Source: a bacterium (GTDB lineage Bacteria > Bacillota > Clostridia > Oscillospirales > Acutalibacteraceae). From it: a stretch of 6,931 bases of DNA. The notes below the pieces were generated by a model that was given only the letters and a program-made list of their open reading frames with translations, was not told the origin of the DNA and did not search any database. Shown here one piece after another: positions 1 through 5,493 of this stretch. The position numbers and the translations under genes are program-made. Position 1 is the first letter of the stretch; each line of letters begins with the position of its first letter. The DNA is taken from the NCBI GenBank assembly GCA_004560045.1, contig SFWF01000078.1:1-6931 (forward strand), in the 5' to 3' direction.

Positions 1-302
1 AAATAGTATTTAAAGAAAAAGAGAAGCGAGAGGTTAACGGTAATACTTGCAATAAGAAAAAGCTTGGCTTTTTTCGGAGAACTGTCAAGATTTTTTGAAA
101 CATTATATCCGCAGACGTAATCGACTACGGTCGAAAAAAGCATAATGAATATATATATCGGTTCGCTCCAGCCGTAAAATATGAGACTTACCAAAAACAG
201 CGCCGCGTTTCGAAGGGCTAACTTTCCCGCCGGAATCAGAAAATAAATGAGAAAGCAGGCAGGTAAGTAGAGATATAAAAATTCGAGAGACGAAAATACC
301 AA
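1..302 (-). CDS. MBOAT-family (AlgI-like) membrane-bound O-acyltransferase, N-terminal part, cut by window edge
   Basis: The minus strand is open from a TTG at 302-300 to the window edge, giving 100 codons plus two bases. The first residues, MVFSSLEFLYLYLPACFLIY, match the hallmark N-terminus of AlgI/DltB-type MBOAT proteins. Two further family landmarks follow: an aromatic FYGWSEP segment at residues 42-48 and a hydrophobic stretch ending FFFKYY at 95-100. Membrane segments are visible at about residues 7-23, 33-64 and 80-97. Such proteins move acyl (usually acetyl) groups across the membrane onto extracellular polysaccharides or wall polymers, often with an SGNH/AlgJ-like partner; the substrate here cannot be told. 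The TTG start is supported by AAAAGGAGG eight bases upstream and by exact agreement with the family's usual first residues. The gene starts 24 nt after the tgt stop, so it is probably cotranscribed with queA-tgt. The catalytic histidine region lies outside the window. Confidence 0.88.
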   Translation of the reverse strand, partial: MVFSSLEFLYLYLPACFLIYFLIPAGKLALRNAALFLVSLIFYGWSEPIYIFIMLFSTVVDYVCGYNVSKNLDSSPKKAKLFLIASITVNLSLLFFFKYY

Positions 303-310
303 CTCCGCTT

Positions 311-319
311 CCTCCTTTT
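311..319 (-). promoter_or_regulatory. Ribosome binding site deciding the TTG start of the MBOAT gene
   Basis: On the minus strand this reads AAAAGGAGG, a near-perfect Shine-Dalgarno, eight bases before the TTG at 302. There is no ATG at this point, so the site plus the MVFSSLEF family N-terminus fixes the non-ATG start. Confidence 0.8.
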
Positions 320-326
320 CCGGACT

Positions 327-1406
327 TTAAATTCTTTTGCTGACTATAGGATCCCAGTGCGCCTTAAATTCGGCGAATCTTCCCTCATCAAGAGCCTTTC
401 GGATCTCCTCCATAAGGGTATTATAAAACCAAAGATTATGCATAACCAGAAGACGTTGTGAAAGCATTTCCTGCGCCTTTAAGAGATGACGAACGTAGGC
501 TCGGCTATATCTTCTGCATACGGGGCAGCCGCAATTTTCGTCGATAGGACGCATATCGGTAGCATATTTATTATTGTTGATATTGATAATTCCCGACCAG
601 GTAAAGAGATGACCGTGACGGGCATTTCTCGAAGGCATAACGCAGTCGAATAGATCTACTCCCCTTTCGACTCCGTTTAAAATATTCGAAGGGGTGCCGA
701 CACCCATAAGATAACGTATCTTATTCTTAGGCATATAGGGCTCAACCGCTTCGATAATTTCATACATAACCTCGGCAGGCTCACCTACCGCAAGACCGCC
801 TATAGCGTACCCGTCAAGATCAAGCTCGGCTATCTCCTTCATATGCTCTACTCTAAGATCGGCATAGGTGCAGCCCTGATTTATACCGAAAAGCATCTGC
901 TTTGGATTAACTGTACCCTCCTTAGCGTTAAGCTCGTCCATTTTGGCCTTGCAGCGCTTAAGCCAACGGGTAGTTCTTGCGCAGGATTCCTTCGCGTATT
1001 TATATTCTGCAGGATTCTCAACACATTCATCGAAGGCCATTGCTATTGTGGAACCAAGGTTTGACTGAATCTGCATACCGGTGATCTTTCGAAGCGAAGC
1101 AAGGGAAAAGACCTGAAATCCTCCGCTATCGGTAAGGATAGGGCCGTCCCAGGTAGTGAATTTATGAAGTCCGCCACACTCTCTTACGAGCTCGTCTCCG
1201 GGACGAACGTGAAGATGATATGTGTTTGAAAGCATTACCTGACAGTGCAGCTCCTTAAGGTCCTCTGGCGAAACACCGCCTTTAATTGCGGCGCAGGTAG
1301 CGACGTTCATAAAAGCGGGGGTCTGAACGGTTCCGTGAACGGTCTCGAAGGTCGCTCTGCGTGCCGTACCTTCGGTTTTAAGTAAAGTGAATTTGGATTT
1401 TTCCAT
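327..1406 (-). CDS. tgt: Queuine/preQ1 tRNA-guanine transglycosylase with a short internal deletion
   Basis: This 359-residue cytosolic enzyme exchanges guanine-34 of GUN-anticodon tRNAs for preQ1. Active-site pieces are intact: D93-S94 in LTDSGGFQVFSL, FDEC at 125-128, Q177 in GINQG, GGLAVGE at 203-209, MGVG at 234-237 and the nucleophile D254 in DCVMPSRNARHG. Zinc ligands are C292, C294, C297 and H323 with family spacing. Bacterial relatives are usually about 370-380 residues. Here RKIT (106-109) passes after one glycine directly into MQIQSNLGS, so about 21 residues corresponding to E. coli EQGVHF...PEKS are missing. A longer linker at about 150-172 offsets part of the loss. The reading frame is intact, so this is an in-frame deletion and not a frameshift. 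The ATG is preceded by AGGAG five bases upstream. It follows queA by about 59 nt, as in many bacteria, and precedes the MBOAT gene. Confidence 0.95.
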   Translation of the reverse strand: MEKSKFTLLKTEGTARRATFETVHGTVQTPAFMNVATCAAIKGGVSPEDLKELHCQVMLSNTYHLHVRPGDELVRECGGLHKFTTWDGPILTDSGGFQVFSLASLRKITGMQIQSNLGSTIAMAFDECVENPAEYKYAKESCARTTRWLKRCKAKMDELNAKEGTVNPKQMLFGINQGCTYADLRVEHMKEIAELDLDGYAIGGLAVGEPAEVMYEIIEAVEPYMPKNKIRYLMGVGTPSNILNGVERGVDLFDCVMPSRNARHGHLFTWSGIININNNKYATDMRPIDENCGCPVCRRYSRAYVRHLLKAQEMLSQRLLVMHNLWFYNTLMEEIRKALDEGRFAEFKAHWDPIVSKRI

Positions 1407-1432
1407 TGTATCTCCTGTAAACTGAACGGGAT

Positions 1433-1453
1433 GTCGGGTACGGCGTCCCCGAC
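1433..1453 (-). other. Possible small intercistronic hairpin between queA and tgt
   Basis: Six-base arms GTCGGG and CCCGAC (1433-1438 and 1448-1453) can pair around a nine-base loop in the queA-tgt spacer. There is no T-run, so it is not a standard terminator. It lies about 17 nt upstream of the tgt ribosome binding site and could affect processing or relative expression. It may also be chance. Confidence 0.3.
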
Positions 1454-1465
1454 GGTTGCCGTGAA

Positions 1466-2488
1466 TTATTTTATAAACATTGCGTCGCCGAAGCTGAAGA
1501 AACGGTATTTTTCTTCTACGGCGGTTTTATAAGCATTCATTGTGTTTTCGTAACCCGCAAAAGCAGAAACAAGCATAATAAGCGTACTTTCGGGCAGGTG
1601 AAAGTTGGTTATAAGGGCGTCCATACACTTAAACTCATATCCCGGATAGATAAAAATATCGGTATCTCCGTCACACTCTTTTATACATCCGTGAGCGGTA
1701 GCGGCGCTTTCTAAGGTGCGGCAGCTTGTGGTTCCTACGCAGATTACCCTTCCGCCGTTTTTCTTGGTATTATTTATAAGCTCAGCCGTTTCGGCGGGAA
1801 TCGCATAGTGCTCGGAATGCATTTTATGGTCGGTTATATTGTCGGCTTTTACGGGACGGAAGGTTCCGAGACCGACGTGAAGGGTTACATAGCCAATGTT
1901 GACGCCTTTGCTTTTTAGATCGGTAAGCATTTCGCTAGTAAAATGCAGTCCCGCGGTGGGAGCGGCGGCCGAGCCTAATTCTTTAGAATAAACCGTCTGA
2001 TAACGTTCCTTATTCTTAAGCTCTTCGGTAATATAGTGCGGAAGAGGCATCTGACCTACCTCGTCGAGAAGAGAATAAAACTCGCCATCGCAGTTAAACT
2101 TAATTATCCGGTTACCCTCAGGGGTAGATTCTAAAACGTCGCAGGATAGCTTATCGCTAAACTTAAAGGAGGTTCCCGGTTTTGCTCTTCTGCCGGGACC
2201 CGCCAAGGATTCCCAGGTATCGTTTCCGAGGTTTTTAAGAAGCAGAAATTCTACCCTTGCTCCCGTGTCCTCTTTAGTTCCGTAAATTCGCGCAGGAAGA
2301 ACACGGGTATTGTTCAGAATAAGGGTATCCCCTTCTCTCAGATGATCAAACAGAGAAGAAAATACGGTATGCTCAACCTTTCCGTTTTCTCGGCTTAAAA
2401 CCATAAGTCGGGAGGCGTTTCGAGGCTCGATAGGGGTCTGAGCAATAAGATTTTCGGGTAAATCGTAAAAAAAGTCGCTTGTTTTCAT
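1466..2488 (-). CDS. queA: S-adenosylmethionine:tRNA ribosyltransferase-isomerase
   Basis: QueA transfers and isomerises the ribosyl part of SAM onto preQ1 in tRNA to give epoxyqueuosine, the step after Tgt. The protein is full length at 340 residues from the chosen start. Family blocks appear in order: DLPENLIAQTPIEPR near the N-terminus, GDTLILNNTRVLPAR, GQMPLPHYI, SAAAPTAGLHFT, VTLHVGLGTFRPV, HSEHYAIP, VGTTSCRTLE, and DALITNFHLPESTLIMLVSA near the C-terminus. I chose the ATG at 2488, giving MKTSDFFYDLP, which matches the usual QueA start. An in-frame TTG at 2500 directly abuts the GGAG at 2501-2504 and cannot use it. The GGAG lies 12 nt from the ATG, a rather long spacing that suggests modest translation. 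It is the first gene of the leftward operon with tgt. Confidence 0.97.
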   Translation of the reverse strand: MKTSDFFYDLPENLIAQTPIEPRNASRLMVLSRENGKVEHTVFSSLFDHLREGDTLILNNTRVLPARIYGTKEDTGARVEFLLLKNLGNDTWESLAGPGRRAKPGTSFKFSDKLSCDVLESTPEGNRIIKFNCDGEFYSLLDEVGQMPLPHYITEELKNKERYQTVYSKELGSAAAPTAGLHFTSEMLTDLKSKGVNIGYVTLHVGLGTFRPVKADNITDHKMHSEHYAIPAETAELINNTKKNGGRVICVGTTSCRTLESAATAHGCIKECDGDTDIFIYPGYEFKCMDALITNFHLPESTLIMLVSAFAGYENTMNAYKTAVEEKYRFFSFGDAMFIK

Positions 2489-2500
2489 AATATTGCACAA

Positions 2501-2504
2501 CTCC
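2501..2504 (-). promoter_or_regulatory. Ribosome binding site of queA, long spacing
   Basis: GGAG on the minus strand ends 12 bases before the ATG at 2488. It touches the alternative in-frame TTG at 2500, which argues against that TTG as a start. Confidence 0.5.
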
Positions 2505-2542
2505 GAGGGTCACATATTAAAATAGTTCGGCATAAAATATAT

Positions 2543-2571
2543 TTGACAAACATCTGTCAGGATGTTATATT
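2543..2571 (+). promoter_or_regulatory. Sigma-A promoter for the asd-dapA-dapB-HAD operon
   Basis: There is a perfect -35 TTGACA at 2543-2548, a 17-base spacer, and a -10 TATATT at 2566-2571. Transcription would start near 2578, leaving an A/T-rich leader of about 100 nt before the asd ATG at 2681. The -35 and spacer are occupied by two interlocked inverted repeats, so the promoter is probably controlled by a DNA-binding protein. The leader is too short for a lysine riboswitch. Confidence 0.75.
2544..2566. promoter_or_regulatory. Two interlocked inverted repeats, candidate operator
   Basis: Repeat 1 is TGACA (2544-2548), six bases, then TGTCA (2555-2559), overlapping the -35 of the rightward promoter. 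Repeat 2 is AACATC (2549-2554), six bases, then GATGTT (2561-2566), filling the -35/-10 spacer and touching the -10. Each repeat has an arm lying in the spacer of the other. As DNA this could be a repressor site. In the queA leader RNA the same arms could form two competing hairpins. No known regulator is recognised. Confidence 0.5.
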
Positions 2572-2590
2572 AAGATGTATGGATTTTACG

Positions 2591-2627
2591 CTTGATAACG
2601 AATATATTATATAAAGTATTCGCCAAG
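2591..2627 (+). other. Imperfect inverted repeat around the queA -10, possible asd leader hairpin
   Basis: CGAATA (2599-2604) and TATTCG (2617-2622) are complementary and flank the queA -10 hexamer. Outer arms CTTG (2591-2594) and CAAG (2624-2627) can extend the pairing with an asymmetric bulge. It could be a weak leader hairpin in asd mRNA or a protein site over the queA promoter. The loop is large (12 nt), so support is limited. Confidence 0.3.
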
Positions 2628-2634
2628 AATTCAA
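2606..2634 (-). promoter_or_regulatory. Sigma-A promoter for the queA-tgt operon
   Basis: On the minus strand the -35 TTGAAT (2629-2634) and a perfect -10 TATAAT (2606-2611) are separated by 17 bases. Transcription would start near 2599 and run left, giving a leader of about 110 nt before queA. It lies to the right of the asd promoter, so the two promoters face each other and each transcript crosses the other promoter. Confidence 0.72.
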
Positions 2635-2664
2635 CAGTTTTTTATATTATTTTCTTACCCGTGG

Positions 2665-2669
2665 AAGGA
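2665..2669 (+). promoter_or_regulatory. Ribosome binding site deciding the asd start
   Basis: AAGGA (within GGAAGGA) lies 11 bases before the ATG at 2681. The upstream in-frame GTG at 2672 is only two bases from it and too close to be used, so the ATG is chosen. Confidence 0.65.
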
Positions 2670-2680
2670 ATGTGATCATC

Positions 2681-3760
2681 ATGAAGAAATATAACGTGGG
2701 AATTATCGGTGCTACAGGAATGGTTGGTCAGAGATTTGCCCTCTTACTTGCCGATCATCCTTGGTTCGACGTTAAGGTGCTTGCCGCCAGCGGAAGAAGC
2801 GCAGGAAAAACCTACGAAGAAGCTTTAGGCGGACGTTGGGCTATGACCAAGCCCGTTCCCGAGAAGCTTAAAGGAATGACCGTTTTAGACGCCGTTGCCG
2901 ATATGGAAAAGGTTGCCGCTGCTGCCGATTTCGTATTCTGCGCAGTAGATATGAAAAAAGATGAGATCAAGGCTCTTGAAGAAGCTTACGCAAAGCTCGA
3001 GTGCCCCGTTGTTTCAAACAACTCTGCTCATCGCTTCACCGACGACGTTCCTATGGTCATCCCCGAGATCAATTCCGACCACACCGCCATTATCGAAGCT
3101 CAGAGAAAGCGTCTCGGTACCAAGAAGGGCTTTATCGCAGTTAAATCCAACTGTTCGCTTCAGAGCTACGTACCCGCCCTCTATCCCCTTGATGAGTTTG
3201 GTGTAAAGAAGGTTCTCGTCTGCACCTATCAGGCAATCTCGGGCGCCGGTAAGACCTTTGAGCGTTGGCCCGAAATGATCGATAATGTAATCCCCTACAT
3301 CGGCGGCGAAGAAGAAAAGAGCGAAAAAGAACCCCTTAAGATCTGGGGTAAGATAGACGGCGACAAGATCGTTTGCGCCGACAGTCCCAAATTTACCGCA
3401 CAGTGCCTCCGTGTTCCCGTATCCGACGGACACATGGCCGCAGTTTTCGTAACCTTCGACAAGAAGCCTACCAAGGACGAAATTCTTGCTAAATGGAAGG
3501 AGTTCTCGGGCGCTCCTCAGAAGCTCGACCTTCCCAGCGCACCCAAGCAGTTCCTTAACTACTTCGTAGAAGACAATATGCCCCAGACCAAGCTTAACCG
3601 CGAGCTTGAAGGCGGAATGGCCGTTTCTATCGGACGTCTTCGCGAAGACAGTCAGTACGATTATAAGTTTGTATGTCTTTCCCATAATACCCTCAGAGGC
3701 GCCGCAGGCGGTGCTGTTCTGCTTGCAGAGCTCCTTTGCGCTCAGGGTTATATGGACTAA
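2681..3760 (+). CDS. asd: Aspartate-semialdehyde dehydrogenase, archaeal/fungal-like type
   Basis: Asd reduces aspartyl phosphate to aspartate semialdehyde with NADPH in the cytosol, the branch point to lysine/diaminopimelate and to threonine/methionine. The 359-residue protein opens with a Rossmann nucleotide-binding motif, VGIIGATGMVGQRF at about residues 5-18. The catalytic cysteine is C158 in KSNCSLQ, and the likely acid/base histidine is H251 in VSDGHMA. The blocks DNVIPYIGGEEEKSEKEP and LNRELEGGMAVSIGRLRED point to the archaeal/fungal-type branch of the family, which also occurs in clostridia, rather than the classical E. coli type. The ATG start gives MKKYNVGIIG, as usual for this branch. 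It is the first gene of the operon, and dapA begins 19 nt after its stop. Codons favour C or G endings more than in the flanking genes, suggesting strong expression. Confidence 0.96.
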   Translation: MKKYNVGIIGATGMVGQRFALLLADHPWFDVKVLAASGRSAGKTYEEALGGRWAMTKPVPEKLKGMTVLDAVADMEKVAAAADFVFCAVDMKKDEIKALEEAYAKLECPVVSNNSAHRFTDDVPMVIPEINSDHTAIIEAQRKRLGTKKGFIAVKSNCSLQSYVPALYPLDEFGVKKVLVCTYQAISGAGKTFERWPEMIDNVIPYIGGEEEKSEKEPLKIWGKIDGDKIVCADSPKFTAQCLRVPVSDGHMAAVFVTFDKKPTKDEILAKWKEFSGAPQKLDLPSAPKQFLNYFVEDNMPQTKLNRELEGGMAVSIGRLREDSQYDYKFVCLSHNTLRGAAGGAVLLAELLCAQGYMD

Positions 3761-3779
3761 TTTACAGAAGGTATGAATT

Positions 3780-4670
3780 ATGAAAAATACTGTTTTTGAG
3801 GGTGTTGCAACCGCCCTCGTAACCCCTATGTATGATGACGGCACAATAAACTACGACCGTTTAAAGACCCTTATAGATGAGCAGATCGAAGCCGGAATCC
3901 CCGCTCTCGTTATCTGCGGTACTACGGGTGAATCCGCAACCATGACCCTCGAGGAGCATTCCGAGGTCATCCGAGTTGCGATCAAGCATGCCGCAGGACG
4001 TGTAAAGATAATCGCAGGTGCAGGAAGTAACGATACCGCTTGCGCCGCCGACCTCGCAAAAGAGGCCGAAGAAGCAGGCGCAGACGCGCTTCTTATCGTT
4101 ACGCCCTACTATAATAAGGCTACTCAGGGCGGTCTTGTAGCGCATTACAAGTATATAGCCGAAAGAGTATCTCTCCCCATAATTCTCTATAACGTTCCTT
4201 CGAGAACCGGTTGCAACATTAAGCCGGAAACCTACGCAAAGCTTGCCGAAATCGATAACATCGTCGCAATCAAGGAAGCAAACGGCGATATCTCAAGCGT
4301 TGTTAAGACCCGTCTTCTTTGCGGTGATAAGCTTGATATCTATTCCGGTAACGACGATCAGATCGTTCCTATAATGGCTCTCGGCGGAAAGGGTGTTATC
4401 TCGGTTCTTTCTAACGTTATGCCCAAGGAAACGGTTGAGCTTTGTGATAAGATGTTCAGCGGAGATGTAGAAGGCGCCGCCGCAATGCAGGTTGAGCTTT
4501 CCTCCCTCATTGACGCGCTTTTCATCGAGGTCAACCCCATTCCCGTTAAGGAAGCAATGAACCTTATGGGACTTGGTATGGGTCCCCTCCGTCTCCCGAT
4601 GACTCCTATGGAGGAAAATACCAAGGCAGTCTTAGTAACCGAGCTCAAGAGGTTTGAGCTTATAAAATAA
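3780..4670 (+). CDS. dapA: 4-Hydroxy-tetrahydrodipicolinate synthase
   Basis: DapA condenses pyruvate with aspartate semialdehyde, committing carbon to diaminopimelate and lysine. The 296-residue protein is a typical full-length (beta/alpha)8 barrel. The Schiff-base lysine is K165 in IVAIKEANGD. The catalytic triad residues are T48 in GTTGESAT, Y111 in TPYYNKATQ and Y137 in ILYNVPSRTG; each sits four positions later than in E. coli DapA, consistent with collinear alignment. SGNDDQIVPIMALGGKGVIS follows at about residue 190. AGAAGG lies eight bases before the ATG. The gene sits between asd, which makes its substrate, and dapB, which uses its product. An arginine of the SRTG motif, needed to bind the substrate carboxylate, is present. 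Confidence 0.97.
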   Translation: MKNTVFEGVATALVTPMYDDGTINYDRLKTLIDEQIEAGIPALVICGTTGESATMTLEEHSEVIRVAIKHAAGRVKIIAGAGSNDTACAADLAKEAEEAGADALLIVTPYYNKATQGGLVAHYKYIAERVSLPIILYNVPSRTGCNIKPETYAKLAEIDNIVAIKEANGDISSVVKTRLLCGDKLDIYSGNDDQIVPIMALGGKGVISVLSNVMPKETVELCDKMFSGDVEGAAAMQVELSSLIDALFIEVNPIPVKEAMNLMGLGMGPLRLPMTPMEENTKAVLVTELKRFELIK

Positions 4671-4676
4671 TTTTAA

Positions 4677-4699
4677 ATGGCAGGTTTTTAACCTGCCAT
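4677..4699 (+). other. Perfect intercistronic hairpin between dapA and dapB
   Basis: Arms ATGGCAGGTT (4677-4686) and AACCTGCCAT (4690-4699) form a 10-bp perfect stem with a three-base loop, starting six bases after the dapA stop. The sequence after it is AAAATTTAATA, without a T-run, so it is not a full intrinsic terminator in either direction. It may protect the asd-dapA part of the mRNA from 3' exonucleases or reduce read-through into dapB. Confidence 0.7.
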
Positions 4700-4727
4700 A
4701 AAATTTAATATTCAGGAAGTAAATACT

Positions 4728-5483
4728 ATGACTAACATAATTTTAAGCGGCTGTAACGGCAAAATGGGCCGAGTAATTACCGACTGCGTAAGTAAGCGTG
4801 ATGACTGCAAGATAGTTGCAGGTGTTGACCTTAACACAGAGTCTCTTTTCGGCTATCCCGTATATGACAGCTTCGACAGAATCTCCGAAAAGGCCGACGT
4901 AATCATCGACTTTTCACATCCTTCGGTTCTTGATAATCTTCTAACCTTCGCTAAGGCAAATTCCCTGCCTTTAGTTCTTGCAACAACCGGATTTTCCGCA
5001 TCGCAGACCGAGCTTATTAAACAAAGTGCCAAAGATATTCCCCTTTTCTTCACCTTCAATATGTCGCTCGGTATAAACCTTCTTGTAGCCCTTTCGAAGA
5101 AGGCCGCAAGCGTTTTGGAGGGAAGCTTCGATATTGAAATAATCGAGAAGCATCATAATCAGAAGATCGATGCTCCTTCGGGAACCGCAATTATGCTTGC
5201 AGAGGCAATCAACAAAACCCTCGACGAAAAAATGATGTATGAATACGACCGTCATTCCAAGCGCGAAAAGCGTCCTGCCAACGAGATAGGAATTCATTCT
5301 ATACGCGGCGGAAATATAGTCGGCGAACACGAGGTTCTTTTCGCAGGCCACGATGAGGTTATATCTCTTTCTCACAGAGCTACCTCCAAAGAGGTCTTTG
5401 CCGTAGGCGCTCTTAAAGCGGCTCTCTTTATGAATGGCAAAACAAACGGTATATACGATATGAACGACGTAATCTCGCTTTAA
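4728..5483 (+). CDS. dapB: 4-Hydroxy-tetrahydrodipicolinate reductase
   Basis: DapB uses NAD(P)H to convert the DapA product to tetrahydrodipicolinate. The 251-residue protein begins with a Rossmann loop, GCNGKMGRVI at about residues 8-17. DFSHPSV, ATTGFS and FTFNMSLGINLL follow. The family signature KHHNQKIDAPSGTA carries the proposed catalytic H142 and K146, equivalent to H159 and K163 of E. coli DapB. IHSIRGGNIVGEHEV and SLSHRATSKEVFAVGAL complete the C-terminal substrate domain. It is slightly shorter than the E. coli enzyme (about 270), within the usual range for Firmicutes. AGGAAG lies eight bases before the ATG. The gene follows the dapA hairpin and its stop codon overlaps the ribosome binding site of the HAD gene. 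Confidence 0.97.
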   Translation: MTNIILSGCNGKMGRVITDCVSKRDDCKIVAGVDLNTESLFGYPVYDSFDRISEKADVIIDFSHPSVLDNLLTFAKANSLPLVLATTGFSASQTELIKQSAKDIPLFFTFNMSLGINLLVALSKKAASVLEGSFDIEIIEKHHNQKIDAPSGTAIMLAEAINKTLDEKMMYEYDRHSKREKRPANEIGIHSIRGGNIVGEHEVLFAGHDEVISLSHRATSKEVFAVGALKAALFMNGKTNGIYDMNDVISL

Positions 5484-5493
5484 GGAGCTTTAA

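Noticed and set aside
843..1064. A 73-codon plus-strand open frame inside tgt
   Set aside because: It is antisense to conserved tgt sequence, with no start signal or homology.
2489..2500. TTG start for queA four codons upstream
   Set aside because: It directly abuts the GGAG, and family members start at the MKTSDF-like ATG.
2489..2599. preQ1 riboswitch in the queA leader
   Set aside because: No preQ1 aptamer core (short G/C stem plus A-rich tail) near the ribosome binding site is recognisable. Only the two short competing hairpins are seen.
2578..2680. Lysine riboswitch or T-box in the asd leader
   Set aside because: The leader is only about 100 nt and A/T-rich. A lysine riboswitch needs about 170 nt with several helices, and no T-box motif or terminator is present.
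2672..2680. GTG start for asd three codons upstream
   Set aside because: It lies only two bases after the Shine-Dalgarno, and the extra residues do not match the usual MKKYNVGIIG start.
3773..3799. An eight-codon frame beginning at the ATG just before dapA
   Set aside because: It is out of frame and only one base from the Shine-Dalgarno. The dapA ATG at 3780 has proper spacing.
3014..3844. A 276-codon open frame on the minus strand opposite asd
   Set aside because: It is antisense to the clearly homologous asd and crosses into dapA, has no ribosome binding site or recognisable domain, and is explained by the biased codon use of asd.
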